Assembly: GCA_017481925.1 (NCBI GenBank)
Contig: JAFUOK010000009.1
Coordinates: 57,827 to 121,826, forward strand
Origin: Alistipes sp.
Lineage (GTDB): Bacteria > Bacteroidota > Bacteroidia > Bacteroidales > Rikenellaceae
Length of the DNA: 64,000 nucleotides
Direction of reading: 5' to 3'
The position numbers and the translations under genes are program-made. The notes beneath the pieces are model-generated. The model was not told the origin of the DNA. It worked only from the letters and a program-made list of their open reading frames with translations, and did no database searches. Positions 42,375 to 51,604 of this stretch are shown piece by piece; the stretch's first letter is position 1; the number at the start of each line of letters is the position of its first letter.

Positions 42375-43739
42375 ATGAAGACAAAGAAATTTATCTTGCC
42401 CGAGAGAGAGATGCCCACAGCGTGGTATAATATTGTGGCCGATATGCCCAATAAGCCATTGCCGTGTCTTGATCCGCAGACCAAGCAGCCTGTAACGTTC
42501 GAGGCAATGAGCCGTATTTTTGGAGAAGAGTTGGTGCGTCAGGAGTTATCAACCGAGCGCTATATAGAGATCCCCGATGAGGTTCAGGAGCTGTATAAGA
42601 TCTGGCGTCCCACGCCCGTTGTACGAGCCTATAACCTCGAGCGTATGTTGGATACGCCGGCCAAGATATATTTCAAGAATGAGGGTACTTCGCCCGCAGG
42701 TTCACACAAACCCAATACGGCAATTCCGCAGGCATACTATAACGCCAAGCAGGGTATCAAGTATCTTGCAACTGAAACAGGTGGCGGTCAGTGGGGTAGT
42801 GCCATATCGTTGGCGTGTCAATACTTCAACATCGACCTGCGAGTATATATGGTGAAGGTTAGCTGCGAGCAGAAGCCATACCGCCGTCTGCTGATGAATG
42901 CGTGGGGAGCGAATGTAATTCCTTCGCCGAGTAATACCACAAAGTTTGGTCGTGACGTGCTGGCCAAGGATCCCGATTGCGCGGGTAACCTTGGTATGGC
43001 TATCTCGGAGGCCGTGGAGAGTGCCCTGGAGCACGGCGATACCACGCGCTACTGCTTGGGTAGTGTGATGAACCACGTGCTGATGCACCAGACCGTAATT
43101 GGCGAGGAGGCTATCAAGCAGATGGAGATGGCTGGCGATGAGCCCGATGTGGTTATCGGTTGCTTTGGTGGTGGCTCTAACTTTGCAGGTATCGGTTTCC
43201 CCTTCATTCGTCGCAACTTGGTTGAGGGTAAGAAGACCCGCGTAGTGGCTGTGGAGCCTGCATCGTGCCCCAAGCTGACACGTGGTGAGTTCCAGTACGA
43301 TTATGGTGATACGGCAGGTCTTACCCCTATGATGCCCATGTACACACTCGGCCATACATTCCAGCCCTCAAGTATACATGCCGGTGGTTTGCGTTATCAC
43401 GGCGCAGGTCCTATTGTGAGCCAGCTCTATAAGGATGGTTTGATGGAGGCGCAGTCGGTACAGCAGCTGGAGACCTTCTCTGCAGGTATGATGTTCGCCA
43501 ATAGCGAGGGTATTATCCCCGCTCCCGAGTCTTGCCATGCCATTGCTGTGGCGGTGCGTGAGGCGCAGAAGGCTAAGGAGGAGGGTAAGGCAAAGACCAT
43601 CCTGTTCAACCTGTCGGGTCACGGTATGATTGACCTATACGCCTATGAGCAGTATTTTGCCAATAATCTGGTAGATCACGATCTGCCTGAGGAGGAGATT
43701 CGTCGCGCGGTGGATCAGTTGGATAAATTGATCAAGTAA
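42375..43739 (+). CDS. trpB: Tryptophan synthase beta chain, TrpB2 type
   Basis: A 454-residue PLP enzyme of the TrpB2 class, longer than classical TrpB. It condenses indole (or a derivative) with serine to give tryptophan. The cofactor lysine is in GTSPAGSHKPNTA; the glycine-rich phosphate loop is CFGGGSNFAG, and TETGGGQWGSA is typical of TrpB2. TrpB2 enzymes often work without TrpA, and none is adjacent. It is controlled by the trp attenuator just upstream and ends at a strong terminator. Confidence 0.94.
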   Translation: MKTKKFILPEREMPTAWYNIVADMPNKPLPCLDPQTKQPVTFEAMSRIFGEELVRQELSTERYIEIPDEVQELYKIWRPTPVVRAYNLERMLDTPAKIYFKNEGTSPAGSHKPNTAIPQAYYNAKQGIKYLATETGGGQWGSAISLACQYFNIDLRVYMVKVSCEQKPYRRLLMNAWGANVIPSPSNTTKFGRDVLAKDPDCAGNLGMAISEAVESALEHGDTTRYCLGSVMNHVLMHQTVIGEEAIKQMEMAGDEPDVVIGCFGGGSNFAGIGFPFIRRNLVEGKKTRVVAVEPASCPKLTRGEFQYDYGDTAGLTPMMPMYTLGHTFQPSSIHAGGLRYHGAGPIVSQLYKDGLMEAQSVQQLETFSAGMMFANSEGIIPAPESCHAIAVAVREAQKAKEEGKAKTILFNLSGHGMIDLYAYEQYFANNLVDHDLPEEEIRRAVDQLDKLIK

Positions 43740-43754
43740 GAGAATCCTTTAAAT

Positions 43755-43798
43755 AAAAAACAAAGGCTATCTGCTTAAAGCGGATAGCCTTTGTTTTT
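43755..43798 (+). terminator. Bidirectional terminator between trpB2 and the hydrolase gene
   Basis: AAAAACAAAGGCTATC pairs with GATAGCCTTTGTTTTT, with an inner TGC/GCG extension and a TTAAA loop. A and T runs on both sides allow use from either direction. It overlaps the last codon of the hydrolase gene (stop at 43797). Confidence 0.93.
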
Positions 43799-44516
43799 AC
43801 TCCATCGGGAAGACTCTCACATCGGTTACGCCCTCCAATTCGCTCTTCAGGCGCTCGATGTCGGTTACCTCGTCCACCTCGCCATAGTGGTAGGGGTAGA
43901 ATATACGGGGACGAATGGCCTTCACGGCCTCGATAGCCTGATCGACAGTCATCGTGTAGGGCTGATTAACGGGTAGGAACGCCACGTCAATATCCTTCAC
44001 GGCCTTCATCTCGGGCGTGAGTTCCGTATCACCCGCAATATAGATGCGCAGGCCCGTAGCCAGCTCGAGTATATAGCCGCAATCCTCGCGTGCTTGTGGG
44101 TGGAAGTCGGTATGACCTTCGGTTGTATTGTATGCTGCTACGGCCTCTACTGTAAGTCCCTCCCAGGGTTGCGCTTTAAGTCCCGGCTTCATTACTACGG
44201 CCTCGCCGTCGAAGACCTCGGCAGAGGTCTGGTCGCAGATGATAATGCTCTTATTTGTAGTCACATCGTCAATGGCTGCACGGTCCAGGTGGTCGTAGTG
44301 CGAGTGTGTCACTGTGACCAGGTCGGCCTTTGGCAAGTGTGCATACTCGGCATACTGTAATACGGGATCGTTGTAGATGTGGCGCTGGCCAATCTGTATG
44401 GCAAATGAGGCGTGCTTGAAGAAGGTGAAACGGATGTCGTTGCCCTCCTTGTCCTGTACGATGTCGGTGGGGTAGGCAGGTGCCGATTTGCCCTTGAAAA
44501 TTGATAATATAGACAT
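43797..44516 (-). CDS. Metallo-beta-lactamase-fold metal-dependent hydrolase
   Basis: A 239-residue protein of the beta-lactamase-like superfamily. The metal-binding motif is VTVTHSHYDHLDRAAI (HxHxDH), followed by GHTDFHPQAREDCGYIL and IYIAGDTELTPEM (the conserved Asp). It has no signal peptide. It resembles the UPF0173/UlaG-like group of hydrolases; the substrate cannot be inferred. A promoter box (TATCTTTG on the minus strand, 44587-44594) lies about 70 bases upstream. Confidence 0.85.
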   Translation of the reverse strand: MSILSIFKGKSAPAYPTDIVQDKEGNDIRFTFFKHASFAIQIGQRHIYNDPVLQYAEYAHLPKADLVTVTHSHYDHLDRAAIDDVTTNKSIIICDQTSAEVFDGEAVVMKPGLKAQPWEGLTVEAVAAYNTTEGHTDFHPQAREDCGYILELATGLRIYIAGDTELTPEMKAVKDIDVAFLPVNQPYTMTVDQAIEAVKAIRPRIFYPYHYGEVDEVTDIERLKSELEGVTDVRVFPME

Positions 44517-44720
44517 TGTTGTAAAGTTTTATTTATTCGTGTTTTTAGGTCGATTGCCATTGGCAAGGCCGCAGGCGCACTAAAAACAAAGATAAGTATT
44601 TGAATCGAAAAATTCAAGAAAAAACTTCGGCAATGTGGATCTCTGTTTTGTTTGGCTCGCTGCGGGGCGTTTTGTTAATAAAATTGGACTCTTTTTTTTG
44701 GGCAATAGGTCAAAAATGAG

Positions 44721-44728
44721 TAATTTTG
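44721..44728 (+). promoter_or_regulatory. plsC promoter -7 box
   Basis: TAATTTTG matches TAnnTTTG, 32 bases before the plsC start. Confidence 0.55.
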
Positions 44729-44760
44729 CAAGATAGAATATATTTTAACTATAACTCGCT

Positions 44761-45504
44761 ATGTTATCTGCTTTATACTACATTTTCACGCTGTTACAGG
44801 TGACCGTTTTGTTTGTGGTGTCGATCCTGGTGCTGATCGTCACCTATCCATTCGATAAGAGCCGCCGCTGGGTGCATGAGTGCTCGCGTTTGATCTGTGC
44901 ACTGCTTTATGGTGTGCCGTTTTTGATGCGCCGCACCATTGACGGTGTGGAGAATATCGATAAGACCAAGTCGTATGTTATGGTGATGAACCACAACTCG
45001 GGTTTCGATATTTTTGCAGCATATAAGATTCCGCTTAACTTCCGCTGGGTGTCAAAGCGTGAGGTGTTCCGTGTGCCTTTTATGGGACCGCTGCTCACTA
45101 TCCACGGCGATATTCCCATCGAGCGCGGAAATGCTGCCGAGGCTATGGCAAAGGTGCTTCGCCTGGGTAAGTTGTGGCTGAGCCGTGGTGCCAGCGTGGC
45201 TATCTTCCCCGAGGGTACACGCTCCAAGACGGGCGAGATCAACCGCTTCAAGGCAGGCGCTTTTTCGTTGGCCAAGGAGGCAGGTGTGGAGATTCTGCCT
45301 ATCGTGATGACGGGTACAAATGAGTATCTGAAGAAGAACTTTATGGTCAATTGGCGCAATCGTGTGGGTATTCGTGTATTGAAGCCCATTTCGGTCGAGG
45401 AGGTCGCTTCGACCGACCTTAAGGAGCTTGCACAGATGACCCATGACCGCATGGTGGAGGCATTGGCAGAGTTGCGTGCAGAGATTAAAGCAGAGAAGAG
45501 ATAA
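44761..45504 (+). CDS. plsC: 1-acyl-sn-glycerol-3-phosphate acyltransferase
   Basis: A 247-residue membrane-bound acyltransferase that makes phosphatidic acid. An N-terminal membrane segment (LYYIFTLLQVTVLFVVSILV) is followed by the catalytic HxxxxD motif NHNSGFD and the glycerolphosphate-binding FPEGTRS. It sits alone, 68 bases before parE. An acyl-acceptor other than lysophosphatidic acid is possible but less likely. Confidence 0.92.
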   Translation: MLSALYYIFTLLQVTVLFVVSILVLIVTYPFDKSRRWVHECSRLICALLYGVPFLMRRTIDGVENIDKTKSYVMVMNHNSGFDIFAAYKIPLNFRWVSKREVFRVPFMGPLLTIHGDIPIERGNAAEAMAKVLRLGKLWLSRGASVAIFPEGTRSKTGEINRFKAGAFSLAKEAGVEILPIVMTGTNEYLKKNFMVNWRNRVGIRVLKPISVEEVASTDLKELAQMTHDRMVEALAELRAEIKAEKR

Positions 45505-45542
45505 GTTTTTTCGCTGTGTCACAATATGGCAATTTAGTGTTG

Positions 45543-45550
45543 TAGCTTTG
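45543..45550 (+). promoter_or_regulatory. parE promoter -7 box
   Basis: TAGCTTTG matches TAnnTTTG, 22 bases before the parE start. Confidence 0.55.
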
Positions 45551-45572
45551 TGGCAACGAAAGAGAAAAGATT

Positions 45573-47441
45573 ATGGCAAATATAAAGAATAATACTCCCA
45601 CGGTGGCATACGACGATGATGCCATCAAAACCCTATCCCCGCGAGAGCATCTGCGTCTTCGTCCCGGTATGTATATCGGCAAGTTGGGCGACGGCTCGCA
45701 GTCCGATGATGGTATCTATGTGCTTATCAAGGAGACCGTCGATAACTCGATCGACGAGTTTATTATGGGCGCCGGCGACAAGATTGAGATAACGATCGAG
45801 GATAATGTCGTTACGGTGCGCGACTACGGTCGTGGTATCCCCTTGAAGTCATTGTCGGCAGCCGTGAGCCAGATGAATACGGGCGGTAAGTATGAGGGCG
45901 ACGCCTTCAAGAAGACCGTCGGTCTGAATGGTGTGGGTGTGAAGGCCGTGAATATGCTTTCGAGTGAGTTTACGGCTCGCTCGGTGCGTGACGGTGAGGC
46001 TCATACTGTAACCTTTGCCAAGGGTTTGGAACTTACGGATCGCTGGGAGAGTGGCGTGGAGGAGAAGAACGGTACGCTGATCAGCTTCCGTGTGGATGAG
46101 GAGATATTTGGCGAGTATTCGTACAATATGGATTATGTCGAGCAGCTGGTGCGTAACTACACCTACCTGAACCTCGGCTTGAAGATCGTTCTCAATGGCG
46201 TAGAGTATGTATCGAAGAACGGTTTGCTCGATCTGGTGAACGACAACCTTTCGGAGGAGCCACTGTATCAGCCTATCTACCTTTCGGGCGACGATATTGA
46301 CGTCGTAATCACCCACGGCACGGGCTATGGCGAGAGCTACTACTCGTTCGTCAATGGCCAATACACTCCGCAGGGCGGAACACACCAGGCGGCTTTCCGT
46401 GCATCGGTGGCCAAGGTTGTGAAGGAGTTTTTCAAGAAGGATTACGATCCCTCGGATGTGCGCACGTCTATTATTGCTGCCGTATCGGTGAGAATGAACG
46501 ACCCCGTATTTGAGTCGCAGACCAAGATTCGCCTGGGCTCAAAGGAGATTGCCCCGGGTGTTTCGATGCAGCAGTTTGTGGGCGACTTCCTCTCAACTAA
46601 TTTGGATAACTACCTGCATAAGCATAGCGAGACAGCGCAGGTTATGCAGAAGAAGATTGCCGAGAACGAGAAGGCTCGCAAGGCTATATCGGGTATTCAG
46701 AAGAAGGCGCGCGAGACGGCCAAGAAGGTGGCGGTGAACAACCGCAAACTGCGTGATTGCAAGGTGCACCTTACCGATAGCAAGAACGACCTGGCCGAGA
46801 AGACAATGATCTTCATCACCGAGGGTCTGTCGGCTATGGGTCCTATCACGGCCAGCCGTGATGCTATGACGCAGGCGGTGTTCTGCCTGCGTGGTAAGCC
46901 TCTGAACTGCTATGGCCTGACCAAAAAGGTGGTTTACGAGAATGAGGAGTTTAACCTTCTGCAGGCGGCCCTAAATATCGAGGATGGCTTGGAGAATCTG
47001 CGCTTCAACAAGGTGATTATCGCTGCCGATGCCGATGTGGATGGTATGCACATCCGCTTGCTGATGACCTCGTTCTTTGTGCAGTTCTTCCCCGAGTTGA
47101 TTCGAGCCGGCCACCTCTACATCCTGCAGACTCCGTTGTTCCGTGTACGTAACAAGAAGGATAACTTCTACTGCTACTCGGAGGAGGAACGTCTGCGTGC
47201 GGTGAAGAAGTGCGGTCCGACAGCCGAGATTACCCGATTCAAGGGTCTGGGTGAGATCAATGCCGACGAGTTCAAGGAGCTCATTGGCGAGAATATCCGT
47301 TTGGATAAGGTGCGTCTAACGAAGGATGATCCCATCAGCGATATGCTGGAGTTCTATATGGGCAAGAATACGTTCGAGCGTCAGAACTTTATCGTTAATA
47401 ACCTCCGCATCGAGGAGGATCTGGTCGAGGAGGCCATATAA
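45573..47441 (+). CDS. parE: DNA topoisomerase IV subunit B
   Basis: A 622-residue type IIA topoisomerase ATPase subunit. The GHKL ATPase domain has LRPGMYIGKLGD, KETVDNSIDEF and VGLNGVGVKAVNML. The TOPRIM domain has the catalytic Glu417 and DADVDGMHIRLL, and a C-terminal FKGLGEINADEFKELI. The usual TOPRIM sequence EGDSA reads EGLSA here (Leu419 in place of Asp), which is unusual. It is followed by parC after 28 bases. The pairing with a long ParC-like protein favours topoisomerase IV over gyrase. Confidence 0.92.
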   Translation: MANIKNNTPTVAYDDDAIKTLSPREHLRLRPGMYIGKLGDGSQSDDGIYVLIKETVDNSIDEFIMGAGDKIEITIEDNVVTVRDYGRGIPLKSLSAAVSQMNTGGKYEGDAFKKTVGLNGVGVKAVNMLSSEFTARSVRDGEAHTVTFAKGLELTDRWESGVEEKNGTLISFRVDEEIFGEYSYNMDYVEQLVRNYTYLNLGLKIVLNGVEYVSKNGLLDLVNDNLSEEPLYQPIYLSGDDIDVVITHGTGYGESYYSFVNGQYTPQGGTHQAAFRASVAKVVKEFFKKDYDPSDVRTSIIAAVSVRMNDPVFESQTKIRLGSKEIAPGVSMQQFVGDFLSTNLDNYLHKHSETAQVMQKKIAENEKARKAISGIQKKARETAKKVAVNNRKLRDCKVHLTDSKNDLAEKTMIFITEGLSAMGPITASRDAMTQAVFCLRGKPLNCYGLTKKVVYENEEFNLLQAALNIEDGLENLRFNKVIIAADADVDGMHIRLLMTSFFVQFFPELIRAGHLYILQTPLFRVRNKKDNFYCYSEEERLRAVKKCGPTAEITRFKGLGEINADEFKELIGENIRLDKVRLTKDDPISDMLEFYMGKNTFERQNFIVNNLRIEEDLVEEAI

Positions 47442-47469
47442 GAGTGAATAAGCGAAAAATCTACCATAG

Positions 47470-50214
47470 ATGGCAGAGCAGAAAGATATGATTCAGGAGC
47501 CGCAAGGCATTTTAGGAGCAGACGTTAATGCCCAGGAGGAGAGCGACGAGGCGTTGCAGCCTGCGCCGCAGGGCAAGTACGACCGTCTGTTCAGTGACGG
47601 TGGCAATCTCAAGAAACTCACGGGTATGTACCAGAACTGGTTTTTGGACTACGCCTCGTATGTTATCCTTGAGCGTGCTGTGCCGCACATTGATGATGGT
47701 TTGAAGCCTGTGCAGCGACGCATCCTTCATACGATGAAGTGTTGCGACGACGGCCGCTACAACAAGGTGCAGAATATCGTAGGTCAGGTGATGGCCTACC
47801 ACCCCCACGGTGACGCATCCATTAAGGATGCGTTGGTACAGATCGGTCAGAAGGATTACTTGATCGACACGCAGGGTAACTGGGGTAACATCCTCACTGG
47901 CGACGAGGCCGCTGCAGGTCGTTATATCGAGGCGCGATTGTCGAAGTTTGCCTTGGAGGTGGTCTATAACAAGAAGACCACGGAGTGGATGCGCTCGTAC
48001 GATGGTCGTAACGATGAGCCTGTGACCCTGCCCGTAAAGTTTCCTTTGCTCCTGGCGCAGGGTACCGAGGGTATTGCAGTAGGTTTGGCTTCGAAGATTC
48101 TGCCCCACAACTTCAATGAGTTGATTAGCGCCAGCATAGCACACCTCAAGGGTGAGGACTTTCAGCTTCTGCCCGACTTCCCTACGGGAGGTTTGATGGA
48201 TGCGAGCCGCTATAATGATGGTCTGCGTGGAGGTGCTGTGAAGGTGCGTGCCCGCATATCAAAGGTGGATAAGCGTACGTTGGTCATCACCGAGATACCA
48301 TTCTCTACCACCTCGGAGTCTATCAAGGACTCTATCTTGAAGGCTATCGAAAAGGGCAAGATTAAGGTCAAGAAGGTGGACGACCTGACGGCTGATAAGG
48401 TTGAAATTGTGGTTCATGTTGCCAACGATGAGTCGTCGGATAAGACTATCGATGCACTCTACGCCTTCACATCGTGCGAGGTCTCTATCTCGCCCAATGC
48501 CTGCGTTATCGTCGATGAGAAGCCTTGCTTTATGGGTGTTAAGGATATCCTTCGTCACTCGGCCGATCGCACACGCTTCTTGTTGGGAAGAGAGTTGGAG
48601 ATTCGCCTGCACGAACTCAACGAGGCTTGGCATGCTGCATCGCTCGAGCGTATCTTCATTGAGAATAAACTCTACGAACTTATCGAGGGTCGTCGTACTC
48701 CCGAGGAGGCGTATGCTGCCGTGGATAAGGGCTTGGAGCCATTCAAGAAGTTGTTGCGCCGCGAGGTTACGTTGGACGATGTGAAGCGATTGACGGAGTT
48801 GAAGTTTATCCGTATATCTCGCTTTGATAAGGATAAGAACGATAACGAGATTAAGCGTATCGAGGAGGATATAAAGGCTACGAAGTATGATTTGGAGCAC
48901 CTTACCGACTACGCTATTGCCTACTACAAGCGCATCGGTGAGAAGTATGGCAAGGGCCGTGAGCGTCGCACCGAGATTCGTGAGTTTGACACTATCGAGG
49001 CTACAAAGGTGGCCGTAACGAATGCCAAACTCTATGTCGATCGTGCCGAGGGCTTCTTTGGTATCGGCAAGGGTATGAAGGATGCCGAGTTTGTCTGCGA
49101 TTGTAGCGATATTGACGATGTGATAGTGATCCTGAAGGATGGCCGTTACGTTATCAAGAAGGTGGCCGATAAGGACTTCTTCGATAAGAATATCTACTAC
49201 ATCGGGGTCTTTAAGCGTAATGACGAGCGCACGATCTATAACATCCTCTACCGTGATGGCCGTGGTGGCGCAATCATGATGAAGCGTTGTGCTATCAAGA
49301 GTATTACACGTGATAAGGTCTATGATCTTACGAAGGGCACGCCCAAGAGCGAGATTATCTATATGACGGTTAATCCCAACGGCGAGGCCGAGGTGCTGAA
49401 GATTTACTTCCGCCCGCGTCCGCGTCTGAAGAAGGTCATCACCGATCTGGACTTCTCGACCGTTGCTATCAAGGGTCGTCAGAGCCAGGGTAACCTCTTC
49501 TCTCGCTACGGCATACACAAGATTGTTTTGAAGGAGAAGGGTACTTCGACACTCGGCGGTCAGGATATATGGTTCGATGAAGATGTGCGCCGTCTCAATG
49601 CGGATGGCCGTGGTATATTGCTCGGCGAGTTCAAGGGCGAGGATAAGATTGTGGTGTGGACCTCGAAGCATCAGTACTACATCACCGGCTTCAGCGTCGA
49701 TCAACACTTCCCCGACGAGACTATCCGCGTGGAGAAGTTTGTGCCGGGACGTATATACAGCCTGTGCTACTACGACCGCGAGCAGTCGTACTACTATATG
49801 AAGCGTTTCCAACTGGAGGCGAGCGAGAAGATGCAGTCGTTCCTCGAGGACGAGGCGTCGGCCGATTTCGTCTGCATCACGGGCGTGGAGGGTGCAACGC
49901 TTGTTGTGACCTACAAGGGTGCTCACGCGGCACGTCCTGCCGACGAGGTAGATGTGGATTCATTTATCGGCGTTAAGAGCCATCGTGCAAAGGGTAAGCG
50001 TATTACAACCTACGATGTAGCTACGCTTTCGTTCGTGGAGCCCGAGCAGGTAGAACCCGAGCCGCAGGACGATGTGGAGACTCCCGAGGTGGATCTCGAT
50101 AGTATGAGTGAGGCTGCCAAGGCACGTGAGGTTGAGGAGCCGATGGCGGAGGAGCCTACGGAGGTGCAGGAGCATATATTGACCATTGACCCCGAACAGT
50201 TGAATCTCTTTTAA
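47470..50214 (+). CDS. parC: DNA topoisomerase IV subunit A
   Basis: A 914-residue DNA-cleavage subunit that decatenates chromosomes with ParE. The winged-helix region has LKPVQRRILHTM and VGQVMAYHPHGDASIKDA, and the catalytic tyrosine is in AAGRYIEARLSKFA. A coiled coil and dimer gate follow, then a beta-propeller-like C-terminal domain (about 530-840). The last 70 residues are acidic and proline-rich (EPEQVEPEPQDDVETPE). It is nine bases upstream of aroK. Confidence 0.93.
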   Translation: MAEQKDMIQEPQGILGADVNAQEESDEALQPAPQGKYDRLFSDGGNLKKLTGMYQNWFLDYASYVILERAVPHIDDGLKPVQRRILHTMKCCDDGRYNKVQNIVGQVMAYHPHGDASIKDALVQIGQKDYLIDTQGNWGNILTGDEAAAGRYIEARLSKFALEVVYNKKTTEWMRSYDGRNDEPVTLPVKFPLLLAQGTEGIAVGLASKILPHNFNELISASIAHLKGEDFQLLPDFPTGGLMDASRYNDGLRGGAVKVRARISKVDKRTLVITEIPFSTTSESIKDSILKAIEKGKIKVKKVDDLTADKVEIVVHVANDESSDKTIDALYAFTSCEVSISPNACVIVDEKPCFMGVKDILRHSADRTRFLLGRELEIRLHELNEAWHAASLERIFIENKLYELIEGRRTPEEAYAAVDKGLEPFKKLLRREVTLDDVKRLTELKFIRISRFDKDKNDNEIKRIEEDIKATKYDLEHLTDYAIAYYKRIGEKYGKGRERRTEIREFDTIEATKVAVTNAKLYVDRAEGFFGIGKGMKDAEFVCDCSDIDDVIVILKDGRYVIKKVADKDFFDKNIYYIGVFKRNDERTIYNILYRDGRGGAIMMKRCAIKSITRDKVYDLTKGTPKSEIIYMTVNPNGEAEVLKIYFRPRPRLKKVITDLDFSTVAIKGRQSQGNLFSRYGIHKIVLKEKGTSTLGGQDIWFDEDVRRLNADGRGILLGEFKGEDKIVVWTSKHQYYITGFSVDQHFPDETIRVEKFVPGRIYSLCYYDREQSYYYMKRFQLEASEKMQSFLEDEASADFVCITGVEGATLVVTYKGAHAARPADEVDVDSFIGVKSHRAKGKRITTYDVATLSFVEPEQVEPEPQDDVETPEVDLDSMSEAAKAREVEEPMAEEPTEVQEHILTIDPEQLNLF

Positions 50215-50223
50215 GGCGCAGCG

Positions 50224-50748
50224 ATGAAACTATTTTTGATAGGATATATGGGTTGCGGCAAGAGTTCGCTCGGCCGCAAGATCGCCAAGGCTGCGGGCGT
50301 GGAGTTCTACGATATGGACTCGATGATTGAGCAGCGTGAGGGGGCTACAATTAGCGATATATTTCACTTTGCGGGGGAGCAGTATTTTCGAGAGAAGGAG
50401 CGTGCTCTGATTGAGGAGTTTGGCTCGATGGATGGCTCGATGGTTATCTCGACGGGTGGCGGAGCGCCCACGTGGGAGGATAATATGGAGCGGATGAACC
50501 AGATTGGAACGTCTGTCTATCTGCGTCGCACGGCCGTGCAGATAGCCTCACGTTTAAGTCCTCACGGTCGCCAGAAACGCCCAAAGTTGCGTGGACTGAA
50601 TGATGAGGAGTTGGTTGCTTTTATGACTGAAAATATGGCTGAGCGAGAGCCTTTTTACTCGCTGGCCACCATTACGCTCGATTGCGCAGAGATGAGCGAC
50701 GAACAACTCGTTGAACGAATACTCGAATTAGTTAAGGAGAATGAATAA
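50224..50748 (+). CDS. aroK: Shikimate kinase
   Basis: A 174-residue P-loop kinase that phosphorylates shikimate. Walker A is GYMGCGKSSLGRK, the substrate-binding DxD-type segment is FYDMDSMIEQREG, and STGGGAPTWEDN is the conserved glycine-rich loop. The lid carries RPKLRGLNDEE. It lies between parC and murI and overlaps murI by eight bases. Confidence 0.95.
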   Translation: MKLFLIGYMGCGKSSLGRKIAKAAGVEFYDMDSMIEQREGATISDIFHFAGEQYFREKERALIEEFGSMDGSMVISTGGGAPTWEDNMERMNQIGTSVYLRRTAVQIASRLSPHGRQKRPKLRGLNDEELVAFMTENMAEREPFYSLATITLDCAEMSDEQLVERILELVKENE

Positions 50749-51514
50749 TAACCCAATAGGTGTATATGACTCTGGTTTTGGCGGATTGTCGGTGTGGCGC
50801 GAACTGCACCGAGCACTGCCCGATGAGTCGTTGATATACCTTGGTGATGGAAAGAATTGTCCTTACGGCTCGCTGCCCGCCGCTCAGATACGCTCTCTTG
50901 CAGAGACTGCCGTGGGTGATCTGGTGCAACGAGGATGTAAGATGGTTGTTGTGGCGTGTAATACTGCCACGGCGGCAGCAATATCGCACTTGCGAGAGCG
51001 GTTCCCCGAGATTCCTATCGTGGGTTTAGAACCAGCGGTGAAGCCCGCCTGCCGAATGACCAAATCACGCATTGTCGGTGTTATTGCTACCGAGCGTAGT
51101 CTGCAAGGAGAAAAATTCCTCACGACGCTGGCTCGCTATGGCGAGGGTGTTGAGGTTATAAAGGCCGTAGGCCGTGGATGGGTCGAGGCCGTGGAGAACA
51201 ATGAAGAACAGAGCGAACGGACCGAGCAGCTGGTTCGTGAGGTGGTGGAGCCAATTATTGAGCGTGGAGCCGATGTGATTGTGCTTGGTTGTACGCACTA
51301 TCCTTTTCTGAGAAACGTTATAGAGCGTGTAATAGGCAACCGAGAGGTGGCTGTCATCGATTCGGGCGAGGCGGTGGAGAAACGTGTGGAGAGCCTGCTT
51401 GATGAGTATGGTATAAGAGCCTCGGCGGGATGCGAGCCTCGAATGGAGTTTATAACTTATGCCGACGAGGAGTATCGTAACCGTCTGGAGCGTAAGGCTA
51501 TGAGTTCATTATAA
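50741..51514 (+). CDS. murI: Glutamate racemase
   Basis: A 257-residue cofactor-free racemase that makes D-glutamate for peptidoglycan. The two catalytic cysteines are in VVACNTATAAA and VLGCTHYPFL. The N terminus NPIGVYDSGFGGLSVW contains the conserved Asp-Ser. It overlaps aroK by eight bases, which suggests coupled translation. Confidence 0.96.
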   Translation: MNNNPIGVYDSGFGGLSVWRELHRALPDESLIYLGDGKNCPYGSLPAAQIRSLAETAVGDLVQRGCKMVVVACNTATAAAISHLRERFPEIPIVGLEPAVKPACRMTKSRIVGVIATERSLQGEKFLTTLARYGEGVEVIKAVGRGWVEAVENNEEQSERTEQLVREVVEPIIERGADVIVLGCTHYPFLRNVIERVIGNREVAVIDSGEAVEKRVESLLDEYGIRASAGCEPRMEFITYADEEYRNRLERKAMSSL

Positions 51515-51565
51515 CGGACGGGCTGTATGCACTCTATTGCACGAGTAAAAATAATTATCTAACTT

Positions 51566-51573
51566 TACATTTG
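51566..51573 (+). promoter_or_regulatory. ftsK promoter -7 box
   Basis: TACATTTG matches TAnnTTTG, 31 bases before the ftsK start. Confidence 0.5.
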
Positions 51574-51604
51574 GGGTTGTGGCCCCTTATTTCACTTTCC
51601 GATT

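Noticed and set aside
48259-49926. A 555-codon open frame antisense to parC
   Set aside because: It lies wholly inside parC on the opposite strand, has no recognisable domain, and its composition is what the strong codon bias of parC would produce.
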